This document shows positions 9,745-18,502 of a stretch of 60,957 bases of DNA, piece by piece. A program made the translations under genes and the position numbers. Every line of letters starts with the position of its first letter. Within the stretch, counting starts at the first letter, position 1. The DNA is from Kangiella sp. HD9-110m-PIT-SAG07 (GTDB lineage Bacteria > Pseudomonadota > Gammaproteobacteria > Enterobacterales > Kangiellaceae), in contig QQTG01000020.1 in assembly GCA_003370465.1 (NCBI GenBank), positions 1-60,957 of the forward strand, read 5' to 3'. Below the pieces are notes generated by a model that worked only from the letters and a program-made list of their open reading frames with translations, searched no databases and was not told the DNA's origin.

Positions 9745-10806
9745 ATGATGAAATATATAATATTAACCACAGCTCTTTTCTTTATACAGGTTGGCCCCGC
9801 CAACGCCGGTTATTTTGAAAAACTGAGAAATATAGAAAGCCAGAGAGTTAATGACTTGGCTGCTACAAGACAAGCTCTAAAAGATCTTTCTATCTACCAG
9901 AAGGATTTTACACAAATAGAAACCCATCTTTACTGGCTCTTATGGGCTCACTCCGAGCTCATGAATAGTAACTATTCTGAAGCTGAGAAATTTCTCCTAG
10001 GCATAATCGATAGTGGTGCTTCTGCAGATTATAAAGGACGTGCTCACTCGATATTGGCAGCAGGCTTTCATCTGCAGGGACAGTATTACGAGTCTTATAT
10101 TCATTTTGATAAAGCTTTAGCAATGATTCCAAAAATGAATGATAAAGAATATAAGGCAAATATACTTCAGAATGCCGTTAGCTTTTACAATGACTCAGGA
10201 CTAGTTGCATATGCGATGGATTATGCAAGTAGATTGCTAAAATATTCAATAGAAAACAATGACAAGTCAAAACAATGTCATGCTTACTTTGACATTTTGA
10301 ATATTGAGATTTCTGCAAAAAAATACGATTTGGCGGATGACCGATTAATGGTAGCATACAAAACTTGCAGAAAAGCTAAGAACGAATTGTTCTTATTACA
10401 TCTAAAGAATCTAGAGTCTGATATTGCCATAAGTAGAGGCAAGCTTAGTAAGGCAAAACAATTATTAGAAAACAATTATAAGGAAGTCAAAACGTATGGT
10501 TGGGCAACCCTTATCTCATTGACAGAAATACGTCTGGCAAACTTATACTTTGAGGTTGGCCAATATAATGACTCGGAGAAAGTGGCAATTAAGGCTTTTG
10601 AAGCCTCAAGTAAAACAGGTGATACTAAGCGTTCAAAAAATGCGGCGGAAGTTCTGGCAAAAACTTATTCAAAATTAAACGATAAAGACAAAGCTATTAA
10701 GTATTATCAGTTGTACGTAAAGCTAGAGCAAAAAATGAACGCTATAAGTCACAAGAGAAAGCAAGCTTATGATAATGCTAAACAAGTTCTAAGAGCCAAG
10801 AACTGA
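9745..10806 (+). CDS. Exported TPR-like protein, paralogue 3 of 3
   Basis: A 353-residue, more divergent paralogue, 27 bases after the second. Signal peptide MMKYIILTTALFFIQVGPANA. It keeps the shared architecture (YKANILQNAVSFYNDSGL, KAIKYYQLYVKLEQK) and the invariant cysteine pair (Cys178/Cys208), but its tail is altered to HKRKQAYDNAKQVL. It ends 13 bases before the convergent mutH gene with no obvious terminator. Three successive diverging copies downstream of one peptide-methylase pair suggest local duplication under selection for different partners. The function is unknown. Confidence 0.8.
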   Translation: MMKYIILTTALFFIQVGPANAGYFEKLRNIESQRVNDLAATRQALKDLSIYQKDFTQIETHLYWLLWAHSELMNSNYSEAEKFLLGIIDSGASADYKGRAHSILAAGFHLQGQYYESYIHFDKALAMIPKMNDKEYKANILQNAVSFYNDSGLVAYAMDYASRLLKYSIENNDKSKQCHAYFDILNIEISAKKYDLADDRLMVAYKTCRKAKNELFLLHLKNLESDIAISRGKLSKAKQLLENNYKEVKTYGWATLISLTEIRLANLYFEVGQYNDSEKVAIKAFEASSKTGDTKRSKNAAEVLAKTYSKLNDKDKAIKYYQLYVKLEQKMNAISHKRKQAYDNAKQVLRAKN

Positions 10807-10819
10807 TGACAGATACACA

Positions 10820-11479
10820 TTATCTAAAGTATTGCATCAGGCATTGTTTAGTAAACTGAGGCCGTAAGTAGAAACCGCGCGGTAGAGTTTTTATAGTCGA
10901 ACCATCGGGCCCTATGGCGTCGGTTAAGGCTTTTGAGTTTGCGGCCTTAGGCCTGACTTGCAGAATGTCACCCAGTCTTGCGTCTATCTGTTCAATCTTT
11001 CCCATCGACACCTGATCCAGCACGTCTTCAAAGTCTTTTTTTAAGATGCGTTCTTCTTCAAGAGTAGGTTGCCAGAGAAATGGCAGTCCTATCTGACGGT
11101 TTTCTATAGGAATGTTTCGACTAGCTACAATTGGTATCCAAAGCACGTGCATCAGTTTGTGCCTCACCACGGAGTTCTCCCAGCGTAAACCTTGAATATT
11201 ATTCAAAGGCAACACGCTGACATAAGTAGACTCAAGCGGACGCCCTTGCTCATCAATAGGTAGTGTTTTTAGTTCAACACCAATCTCTGGAAAGTCTGGT
11301 TGTGCCAATGAACCGGAAGTAGCGCCAAGAATCATTTCTAGAAACTGACCGACCCAGCCCTTTTTATGGAGAAGTTGCTGAGGAATTTGTTCTTTATAGC
11401 GCTCGCATAACTCCCCTAAAGTAAAGCCAGCGAAACTCTGGGCATAGTCTAGTAAGGCTTGTGGGTTCTCGTATTGCAT
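10820..11479 (-). CDS. mutH: DNA mismatch repair endonuclease MutH
   Basis: Methyl-directed mismatch repair nicking enzyme that cuts the unmethylated strand at hemimethylated GATC after activation by MutS and MutL. The 219-residue length matches E. coli. The catalytic D-x6-E-x-K set is present as Asp62, Glu69 and Lys71 in PDFPEIGVELKT. Presence of MutH implies Dam methylation in this organism. It is convergent with the exported TPR genes and divergent from rppH, with a 69-base shared promoter region. Confidence 0.95.
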   Translation of the reverse strand: MQYENPQALLDYAQSFAGFTLGELCERYKEQIPQQLLHKKGWVGQFLEMILGATSGSLAQPDFPEIGVELKTLPIDEQGRPLESTYVSVLPLNNIQGLRWENSVVRHKLMHVLWIPIVASRNIPIENRQIGLPFLWQPTLEEERILKKDFEDVLDQVSMGKIEQIDARLGDILQVRPKAANSKALTDAIGPDGSTIKTLPRGFYLRPQFTKQCLMQYFR

Positions 11480-11548
11480 AATTTATTATTGTCGAAAGCA
11501 TCGGTATGTGGAACAATGATAACAAAGTTTTATGATTTGGATGAATAG

Positions 11549-12232
11549 ATGATCGACGCAGACGGCTTTAGGGCCAACGTCGGCATCATCATTTGTAACA
11601 ACCAAGGCCAGTTACTCTGGACGCGCCGTTTTGGACAGACATCGTGGCAGTTCCCGCAAGGGGGCGTGCACCCGGGCGAAAGTGCAGAGCAGACAATGTA
11701 CCGAGAACTATACGAAGAAGTGGGCCTTGAAAAAGATGATGTCCGTATTCTAGGGAGTACGCAGCATTGGTACAAGTACCGATTGCCGCAACGACTGATT
11801 CGCCAGAACTCCCAACCACTGTGTGTTGGCCAAAAACAAAAGTGGTTTTTGTTACAGCTGGTGACTGACGAAAGTAAGATTGACTTTGCAGCGACTGACC
11901 ATCCTGAATTTGATGGTTTTATTTGGGTCAATTATTGGTACCCGGTAAGAAATGTCGTTAATTTCAAGCGTGATGTTTATCGTTCGGCCTTATCAGAATT
12001 GATGGGCTCAATGTTTCGTTTTCAAATGCAGGGCAAATCAAGTCATCGTCCTGAAAAGAAGCATAAGAAAAACAGTGGTTCTCGCAGCGGCAAACAAGGC
12101 AAACAAGGCAAGCAAGATCAAGCCTCAGCCCAAGAAGCAGGTGCAAATCAGCAGCGCCAAGGCAATAGACGTCGCCGACCGCGGCATCCCTACCGTTCTA
12201 ACAGCGTTAATAAAGAATCAGAGAGCAGCTAA
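11549..12232 (+). CDS. rppH: RNA pyrophosphohydrolase (Nudix)
   Basis: Removes pyrophosphate from the 5' end of mRNA and so starts decay by RNase E. The Nudix box [22 protein letters not shown] is complete at residues 38-59, with the RppH-type N-terminus [15 protein letters not shown]. At 227 residues it is longer than the E. coli enzyme: after about residue 160 it carries a Lys/Gln/Arg-rich low-complexity tail (repeated KQGKQ, then RRRRPRH) that could bind RNA. The stop codon falls inside the terminator hairpin. Confidence 0.93.
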   Translation: MIDADGFRANVGIIICNNQGQLLWTRRFGQTSWQFPQGGVHPGESAEQTMYRELYEEVGLEKDDVRILGSTQHWYKYRLPQRLIRQNSQPLCVGQKQKWFLLQLVTDESKIDFAATDHPEFDGFIWVNYWYPVRNVVNFKRDVYRSALSELMGSMFRFQMQGKSSHRPEKKHKKNSGSRSGKQGKQGKQDQASAQEAGANQQRQGNRRRRPRHPYRSNSVNKESESS

Positions 12233-12248
12233 TCAGCTGCTCTTTTTT
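12222..12248 (+). terminator. Terminator overlapping the rppH stop codon
   Basis: Nine-base-pair stem AGAGCAGCT/AGCTGCTCT with an AATC loop and six T residues. The rppH TAA (12230-12232) spans the end of the left arm and the start of the loop, so terminating ribosomes could compete with folding. It also lies just past the end of the convergent DUF938 gene. Confidence 0.85.
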
Positions 12249-12255
12249 AGAAAGG

Positions 12256-12855
12256 CTAAAAGCTAGAGCTTTTCTGATAAGCCAGCAGCATATTATTCGC
12301 AGGCATTTCATGACGCTCAACCAACTGGAATCCGTTGTGGCGTGCGGCTCGGTTCATATCATCATAATCTCGAATGCCACTCTCGGGATCGTTTTCTTTG
12401 AGAAACTTATCGAACTCTTTATTGGACTCAGAGCTGTAGTTACCGTTGACATTAAAGGGCCCATAAATTAATAAATAGCCACCAGGCTTAACAACTCGGT
12501 TAGCGCCTTCGAACAAATCTTTTACCCGATCCCATGACATGATGTGACACGTATTAGCTGTAAAGACGGCGTCGACTTGGTTCACTGGCCATACGCGCTG
12601 CCCTACATTTAATGTACGTGGCTTACGAATATTGGGGAGCTCGCTAGCTTCGAGCCAAGCTATGATTGAGCCATGATTTTCAGGTAAGTCGCTGGTATGC
12701 CAAGTTAAGTGAGGCATAGCACCAGCAAACCAGACGGCGTGTTGCCCTGTACCAGAACCGACTTCAAGCACTTCAGTACTGTGTGTGAGGTATTGCTTGA
12801 TGACATCAAGTATGGGGCCTTGATTGCGTTCACAGGCTTCGCTAAATCTGCGCAT
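12256..12855 (-). CDS. DUF938 family SAM-dependent methyltransferase
   Basis: A 199-residue class I methyltransferase-like protein. The SAM-binding motif VLEVGSGTGQHAVWFA is at about residues 29-44, after the family's N-terminal FSEACERNQGPILDV. Later strands include VDAVFTANTCHIMSW and GGYLLIYGPFNVNG. The DUF938 family is widespread in proteobacteria; its substrate is unknown to me. Single gene, convergent with rppH. Confidence 0.85.
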   Translation of the reverse strand: MRRFSEACERNQGPILDVIKQYLTHSTEVLEVGSGTGQHAVWFAGAMPHLTWHTSDLPENHGSIIAWLEASELPNIRKPRTLNVGQRVWPVNQVDAVFTANTCHIMSWDRVKDLFEGANRVVKPGGYLLIYGPFNVNGNYSSESNKEFDKFLKENDPESGIRDYDDMNRAARHNGFQLVERHEMPANNMLLAYQKSSSF

Positions 12856-13012
12856 AGAGTTGGTTTATTAATCAAATGTATAAATTCATCATATCGCAAG
12901 CGTGGCCAGCGATAAAGCTATGGGTTGGGATACGATAAAGACCTTTAAAGCGATGGGATTTATGCCATAATCAGACATCAACTATCTGAACATCATAAAG
13001 TTTAGACATATT

Positions 13013-13819
13013 TTGGACACGCAGATTCTATGGTTTTTGGCCTTCGTGGTTTTGGGGTTATTCAATGGCGTTTTAGCTGGGCTGCTAGGGATCGGCGGCG
13101 GCATGGTAATTGTGCCTGCTATGATTTGGCTTGCGCCGCAGTTAGGTGTACCGCCTGAGCATGTGATGCATGTGGCTTTAGGAACTTCCATGGCAACGAT
13201 ATGCTTCATTGCGATATCTTCAGCACGCTCGCATCATAAACGTGGCTCTGTCAGCCTTCCTTTGCTTAAAATCTTGATTCCTGGCATTGCTATCGGTGGT
13301 TTGCTTGGAGCTGTTGCTGCAAAATACATGCAAACTGAGTGGTTGGCGTGGATATTCAGTATTTTCGCCATTTTGGTCGGGATCAAGCTACTATCTGGAG
13401 CAAACCCTGAGGCTAAAGGTGAAAAAACACAGGGCAAGCAACGGCTACCTGCTGGTATTATTATGGGCGCAATATCCTCATTGGTCGGTATCGGAGGCGG
13501 TAGTGTCGTAGTGCCTTATTTGCTGTATCATAAGGAAAAATTAGTGGTCGCCATTGGTACAGCCGCGGCTTGTGGCCTGCCTTTAGCCATAACCGCAGCG
13601 ATAGGCTATATCGTCACGGGATGGGGAGCTGATACTTTACCCGCGAATCATATAGGTTTCGTCTTTTGGCCGGCGATGGTAGCGATAGCCATCGGTTCCA
13701 TGCTTACAGCACCAGTTGGAGCCTACTTGGCCCATAAATTACCGACAATGGTGATTAAACGTATTTTTGCAGTTTTGCTGATCATCGTTGCCGTTAAAAT
13801 TATTGTCGACCATGTATAA
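13013..13819 (+). CDS. TauE/SafE-family membrane permease
   Basis: A 268-residue polytopic inner-membrane protein of the sulfite exporter TauE/SafE family, with about eight hydrophobic segments. Each half carries the family's GIGGG motif (LLGIGGGMVIVPAM near residue 25, SLVGIGGGSVVVPYL near 160). It probably exports small sulfur-containing or organic anions; the substrate cannot be read. A TTG start at 13013 is used because no in-frame ATG lies before the first membrane segment. It stands upstream of lgt. Confidence 0.87.
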   Translation: MDTQILWFLAFVVLGLFNGVLAGLLGIGGGMVIVPAMIWLAPQLGVPPEHVMHVALGTSMATICFIAISSARSHHKRGSVSLPLLKILIPGIAIGGLLGAVAAKYMQTEWLAWIFSIFAILVGIKLLSGANPEAKGEKTQGKQRLPAGIIMGAISSLVGIGGGSVVVPYLLYHKEKLVVAIGTAAACGLPLAITAAIGYIVTGWGADTLPANHIGFVFWPAMVAIAIGSMLTAPVGAYLAHKLPTMVIKRIFAVLLIIVAVKIIVDHV

Positions 13820-13876
13820 CGTTTTGAAATGTATAACGTACTGAAAATAAAATAATGAATTCTTAAAGAGAGAGCT

Positions 13877-14686
13877 ATGGACTTCCCAAAAATTGATCCC
13901 GTTATGTTCGAAATAGGCCCAGTCGCACTGCATTGGTATGGCTTTATGTACTTATTAGGCTTTTTAGCGGCCTGGGGCTTGGGAACATATCGAGCAAAAC
14001 AACCACACTCCGGTTGGACAGCAGAGCAAGTATCAGACTTTCTATTTTTTGGTTTCATAGGCGTCATTTTAGGCGGCCGCATTGGGTATGTTTTATTCTA
14101 TGGACTAGAGTTCTGGGCCGAAGACGCCCTATATATCTTTAAGATATGGGAAGGTGGCATGTCGTTCCATGGTGGATTATTAGGTGTCATCGCTGCAGGC
14201 TGGTATTTTGCCCGCAAGAATAACAAACCGTTTTTTGATGTGGCTGACTTTATGGTGCCACTGGTTCCTTTGGGATTAATGTTCGGCCGGATTGGTAATT
14301 TCATCAACGGAGAGCTTTGGGGGCGAGAAGCGAGCTCTGACTTTTTCTTAGCTATTCGTTTCCCGCAAGACCCACAAGGGTTGCTACGTCATCCATCGCA
14401 GCTATATCAGGCAATTTTTGAAGGACTTATTTTATTCCTAATCGTGTGGTTTTACTCCGCCAAGCCCAGACCGAGAAAGGCTGTATTTTCGGTATTCTTA
14501 ATTGGCTATGGCGTCTTTAGGTTTGGTGTTGAATTCTTCCGCGAACCTGATGCACACTTAGGTAAGGTGATTTCGTGGTTAACCATGGGACAGGTGCTAT
14601 GTGTTCCTATGATTGCGATTGGTGTATATTTATTGGTGAAGGCGTACAAGCAGCCTATAGACCAACCAAAAAAAACAGCCAAATAA
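13877..14686 (+). CDS. lgt: Prolipoprotein diacylglyceryl transferase
   Basis: Inner-membrane enzyme that adds diacylglycerol from phosphatidylglycerol to the lipobox cysteine of prolipoproteins, the first step of lipoprotein maturation. It is 269 residues long. The Lgt signature GRIGNFINGELWGR is at about residues 137-150, and the upstream MSFHGG motif (His essential in the family) is present. The lgt-thyA order is conserved in gammaproteobacteria. AGAGAGAG precedes the ATG. Its substrates in this window include BamE. Confidence 0.96.
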   Translation: MDFPKIDPVMFEIGPVALHWYGFMYLLGFLAAWGLGTYRAKQPHSGWTAEQVSDFLFFGFIGVILGGRIGYVLFYGLEFWAEDALYIFKIWEGGMSFHGGLLGVIAAGWYFARKNNKPFFDVADFMVPLVPLGLMFGRIGNFINGELWGREASSDFFLAIRFPQDPQGLLRHPSQLYQAIFEGLILFLIVWFYSAKPRPRKAVFSVFLIGYGVFRFGVEFFREPDAHLGKVISWLTMGQVLCVPMIAIGVYLLVKAYKQPIDQPKKTAK

Positions 14687-14718
14687 TTGTGTAAAACTTT
14701 ATTGATGAACCTGAATTT

Positions 14719-15513
14719 ATGAAACAATATTTAGATATGATGCGCCATGTACTTGAAAATGGCGAAGATAAAGGCGATAGAACGGGAACTGGCACAAGAA
14801 GTGTGTTTGGTTACCAGATGCGTTTTGGTTTGCAAGAAGGCTTTCCACTCGTCACCACGAAAAAGTTACATCTACGCTCAATCATTTATGAGCTTTTGTG
14901 GTTCTTAAATGGCGACACTAATATTAAATATCTAAAAGATAATGGCGTTAAGATTTGGGACGAGTGGGCTGATGAGAATGGTGACTTGGGCCCAGTTTAT
15001 GGTGAACAGTGGCGCTCCTGGAAAAAACCTGACGGTACCACGATTGATCAAATCACCAATGTTCTTGAGCAAATAAAAAATAACCCAAACAGCCGTCGTC
15101 TAATGGTTGTCGCTTACAATCCTGGAGTCGCCGATGAAATGGCACTTCCGCCGTGTCACTCGTTATTTCAGTTCTACGTTGCGAATGGCAAGTTATCGTG
15201 TCAGTTGTATCAGCGTAGCGCTGATATTTTCCTCGGTGTGCCGTTTAATATTGCCTCTTATGCATTATTAACACACATGATAGCGGAGCAAGCAGGTTTA
15301 GACGTCGGTGAGTTTATTTGGACGGGTGGTGATACGCATCTGTACAGCAATCATTTCGAGCAAGCCAAAGAGCAATTATCACGTGATACACTACCATTAC
15401 CAAAGTTAAACATTAAGCGTAAGCCTGACTCGTTATTCGATTATGAGTTTGAAGACTTTGAAATCGTGGGTTATGAAAGCCACCCACATATTAAAGCGCC
15501 TGTGGCCGTTTAA
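14719..15513 (+). CDS. thyA: Thymidylate synthase
   Basis: Converts dUMP to dTMP using methylene-tetrahydrofolate. The 264 residues equal the E. coli length. The catalytic nucleophile is Cys146 in [12 protein letters not shown], with the following [15 protein letters not shown] substrate loop intact. It lies 32 bases after lgt and 16 bases before folA, so dihydrofolate made here is recycled by the next gene product. Confidence 0.98.
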   Translation: MKQYLDMMRHVLENGEDKGDRTGTGTRSVFGYQMRFGLQEGFPLVTTKKLHLRSIIYELLWFLNGDTNIKYLKDNGVKIWDEWADENGDLGPVYGEQWRSWKKPDGTTIDQITNVLEQIKNNPNSRRLMVVAYNPGVADEMALPPCHSLFQFYVANGKLSCQLYQRSADIFLGVPFNIASYALLTHMIAEQAGLDVGEFIWTGGDTHLYSNHFEQAKEQLSRDTLPLPKLNIKRKPDSLFDYEFEDFEIVGYESHPHIKAPVAV

Positions 15514-15529
15514 AATTTCAGAGAATAAT

Positions 15530-16060
15530 ATGCCTCAACACAAGAAACCGATAGTCAGCTTAATCGTTGCCATGGCGAATGATCGAGTGATTGGAAAAGA
15601 TAATCAGATGCCATGGCACCTTCCGGCCGACTTAAAGCACTTCAAAGCGGTAACCTTAGGCAAACCAGTGATCATGGGGCGGAAAACCCATGAGTCAATC
15701 GGAATGGTGTTACCTGGTCGTAAAAACATTATTATCACCCGTAACCCCAACTATCGCTCAGACTTTCATAACGAGCATTGTGAGGTCGTGACCAGTCTTG
15801 AAGATGCGCTTGAAGTAGCACTTGGTTTAGAGAATGGCGAAGAAGAAATCATGATCATCGGCGGCGCAAATATCTACGGTCAAATGATTGATCATGCCGA
15901 CAAACTCTATTTAACTTTTATTGATCTTGATACCGACGGTGATGCACGCTTTCCTGACTGGACCCATCATGAGTGGAAAGAGATCTCAAGGGAAAAGCAC
16001 CAGCCTGATGAAAAGAATTCTTACAACTATCAATTTGTAGAGTTACGCCGAGTGCACTAG
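15530..16060 (+). CDS. folA: Dihydrofolate reductase
   Basis: NADPH-dependent reduction of dihydrofolate to tetrahydrofolate. It is 176 residues long from ATG 15530, chosen because the conserved sequence begins there (PIVSLIVAMANDRVIGKDNQMPWHLPADLKHF). Upstream in-frame codons overlap thyA. GRKTHESIG and IMIIGGANIYGQ motifs are present. CAGAGAAT gives only a modest ribosome binding site, compatible with coupling to thyA. The interior segment around residues 80-105 is slightly longer than in E. coli. Confidence 0.95.
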   Translation: MPQHKKPIVSLIVAMANDRVIGKDNQMPWHLPADLKHFKAVTLGKPVIMGRKTHESIGMVLPGRKNIIITRNPNYRSDFHNEHCEVVTSLEDALEVALGLENGEEEIMIIGGANIYGQMIDHADKLYLTFIDLDTDGDARFPDWTHHEWKEISREKHQPDEKNSYNYQFVELRRVH

Positions 16061-16097
16061 CCTATTTCATTTGGGCAACCAATAAATGAAGGAAATC

Positions 16098-17162
16098 ATG
16101 ATGCGACTCCTTGTTTTACTCCTGTTTCTCACGCTGTCGCTAAATACAAGCGCAGCAGACACGGAATTTAAGCAAAACCTTGATAATGCTTTGAGCGCCA
16201 TAAAAGAAGAGCATCAAATACCGGCTATGGGCATTGCCATCATTGCCTCCGGTAAAATTGTGTATCAATAAGGTTTTGGTTTTTTAGACAAAGACAAAAC
16301 AGAGCCAGTAACCGAAAGTAGTTTGTTCAGAACCGCCTCCCTTTCAAAAATCTTTACCGCACAAGCCATTATGCAGCTTGTAGAAAGAGAGGAGATTTCC
16401 TTGGATGACAAGGTCGCTCAATACCTTCCTCAATTTGACGATAGCCCGATAACCATACGCCACTTACTGACACACTCGTCAGGTTTGTCAGATCAAGTAG
16501 GGCCGTTACCTATAGATAAAATGCGAAGCCTAAAATCCTATTTAAGTCACTTGAGTGAACAAGCTGTAAATGTAAAGCCCGGTAATTCATTTGAGTACAG
16601 CGATGGCGGGTTTAATATTCTCGGAGCCATTGTCAGCGTTGTCTCGGACATGAGATTTGAAGACTATATAACGAAAAATATTTTATTACCCACAGACATG
16701 AGGCATAGTGGCTATTTTGATGGTAAGCAAGGGATTAAAGCTGAGGCATTGCCAACTTATGAAGGAGAGTTTCTAAACAAAGATCAGCTCCGACCTTATG
16801 ATGTCGCATTTTATCCTTCTGAAGGACTCGTATCGAATGTAGCTGACTTGAGTCGTTGGTTGGTATCAACGCTGACTTTGAGCGAAAAAGTGCTAACTAA
16901 AGATAGTTACCGAAGTATGTTACAGCCACAGCTGAAAACAACTTGGGGTGAAATATATATGGGGTTGGGTTGGCAGGTTTATGAAAAAAATGGTCAGTCA
17001 GTAGCCAGACATCCTGGGAGTATTAGAGGCTATAAAGCGCTCATTATAAGCTTTCCAGAATCACAAGATGCTATGATTTTATTAAGTAACGCACACGAAA
17101 CACCACGTTGGGATATCGCGCGGGTCATTAGGGAAATATTAACCGAACAAAAAGTTTGGTAA
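16098..17162 (+). pseudogene. Secreted beta-lactamase-family serine hydrolase interrupted by a stop codon
   Basis: A class C beta-lactamase/D-peptidase-like serine hydrolase split by a single in-frame TAA at 16269-16271. Upstream is a signal peptide (start 16098, after AAGGAA) and the first strand (GIAIIASGKIVYQ). Downstream, in the same frame, come GFGFLDKD, the catalytic Ser-x-x-Lys motif SLSK, the YSDGG motif and a full C-terminal domain. One base change would restore a protein of about 354 residues. Everything else is intact, so the mutation is recent, a sequencing error, or a read-through case. Confidence 0.8.
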
Positions 17163-17225
17163 TCAGGCGCTAAAATAATAGTGTCAGCGAGAGGGGTATC
17201 CCTATTTCGAATAAAACCTTCTATT

Positions 17226-17297
17226 CTATCTCACCAATAGAATTATAATCCCCACTAACATAAAAATTAACAAAATAATTTGTAATAAGCGTTTCAT
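17226..17297 (-). CDS. Putative 23-residue single-pass membrane peptide
   Basis: Short frame in the 305-base gap between the hydrolase pseudogene and the cyclotransferase gene. It encodes MKRLLQ followed by an unbroken hydrophobic stretch ending in LLVR, the layout of small inner-membrane proteins with a positive N-terminus. AGGAA lies six bases upstream of the ATG, an ideal spacing. I know no family for it. The frame is too short for length-based gene calling, so the case rests on the ribosome binding site and composition. Confidence 0.5.
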   Translation of the reverse strand: MKRLLQIILLIFMLVGIIILLVR

Positions 17298-17467
17298 AGA
17301 AAAATTCCTATATAGTCAATATTGATAGTTTAACGTTAAACCAGTGGTTTTATTCCAATGAATATAATTATTTTTTGGGAAGGCTTTAATTTTGTTAGTA
17401 TGTGGGCTTAGAGTACGAATAGTTTTAGCCGTTACTGATCAGTAGCAGGACTATAGAAAGGAGTAAT

Positions 17468-17956
17468 ATGTATTATTTTGCGTACGGTTCAAATATGTCA
17501 GTTTCTCGCCTAAGAGCGCGAGTACCAAGCGCTGAACCATTTGGATGTTATATCCTTAAAGAGCATGATTTAAGATTCCATAAATTAAGTGGAGATGGCT
17601 CAGGAAAGTGCGATGCATACTTTACTTCAAATGCTGACGACATTATTTATGGGGCCTTGTATAAAATCGACCCGCGGCAGAAACCTGTTTTGGACAAGGC
17701 AGAGGCCGGATATGATGAAAAAGAAGTCACTGTGTATTCTGGTAACGATGGCTCGCCTATCAAAGCGACTATTTATATAGCTGCTGGTGAAAATAATGAT
17801 ATACAACCTTATTCTTGGTATTTGAATCATGTTTTAGTCGGTGCAGAAGAAACAGTGTTACCTAAAGACTACATCACAAATAAAATTAAGGTGGTCGAGG
17901 CCATGGAAGATAAAAACAAAGAAAGGGATGCAGACGAGTGGTCAATCCATGATTAA
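17468..17956 (+). CDS. Gamma-glutamylcyclotransferase-like protein
   Basis: A 162-residue member of the GGCT/AIG2-like fold. The N-terminal glycine loop YFAYGSNMS and the following layout are typical; the acidic catalytic residue is probably in LDKAEAGYDEKEV near residue 80. Family members release 5-oxoproline from gamma-glutamyl peptides; the exact substrate here is unknown. AAAGGAG precedes the ATG at 17468. Confidence 0.85.
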   Translation: MYYFAYGSNMSVSRLRARVPSAEPFGCYILKEHDLRFHKLSGDGSGKCDAYFTSNADDIIYGALYKIDPRQKPVLDKAEAGYDEKEVTVYSGNDGSPIKATIYIAAGENNDIQPYSWYLNHVLVGAEETVLPKDYITNKIKVVEAMEDKNKERDADEWSIHD

Positions 17957-18026
17957 TGATTAAAATTTTAAGAAGTGATGGATTGAAACTAAATACCGAA
18001 AGTTAATTTAATGATTGGAGATAAAC

Positions 18027-18452
18027 GTGAGTATCTGGTTTAAGAAGCCTGATTTAGAAGAGATCAATAGTTGGAGTGAGGGAACGTTGTTAGAACATAT
18101 AGGGATTGAGGTTACGGAAGTTGGTGTGGACTACTTAGAAGGTACGATGCCTGCCGACCATCGAACCTTTCAGCCTTATAAACTCGTTCATGGAGGAGCG
18201 AATATTGTTCTAGCTGAAACCTTGGGGTCGATTGGCGGTATGCTGACGATTGATCCGGATAAATATATTTGCGTTGGCCAAGAGGTTAACGGTAATCACT
18301 TACGGGGTGTTCGCTCTGGCGTGGTTAAAGGCAGAGCCAAGCAGGTTCATGGTGGTAGCAAGTCCCAGGTGTGGGAGATTAGATTGTATGACTCTAATGA
18401 AAAGCTGAGTTGTATATCACGTTTAACTTTGGCAGTAGTCGAGAAAAGATAG
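18027..18452 (+). CDS. Hotdog-fold acyl-CoA thioesterase, MenI/YdiI-like
   Basis: A 141-residue thioesterase resembling E. coli YdiI/MenI (1,4-dihydroxy-2-naphthoyl-CoA hydrolase). Matching segments are FQPYKLVHGGANIVLAETLGS, with the catalytic acidic residue in AETLGS, and EVNGNHLRGVRSG. GTG at 18027 is preferred over TTG 18015 because GGAG sits six bases before it and the product then starts SIWFKKPDLEEINSW as in the family. No menaquinone genes are nearby, so a different acyl-CoA substrate is possible. Confidence 0.85.
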   Translation: MSIWFKKPDLEEINSWSEGTLLEHIGIEVTEVGVDYLEGTMPADHRTFQPYKLVHGGANIVLAETLGSIGGMLTIDPDKYICVGQEVNGNHLRGVRSGVVKGRAKQVHGGSKSQVWEIRLYDSNEKLSCISRLTLAVVEKR

Positions 18453-18502
18453 AGAAGATAATCATTGGACGTAACTACATGGTAGCTGGCTAGGAAAGTA
18501 AT

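Noticed and set aside
7565..10806. The three TPR-like proteins as diguanylate cyclase or histidine kinase sensors
   Set aside because: The repeat region resembles sensor domains of such proteins, but each chain stops before any GGDEF or kinase domain and has no C-terminal membrane helix.
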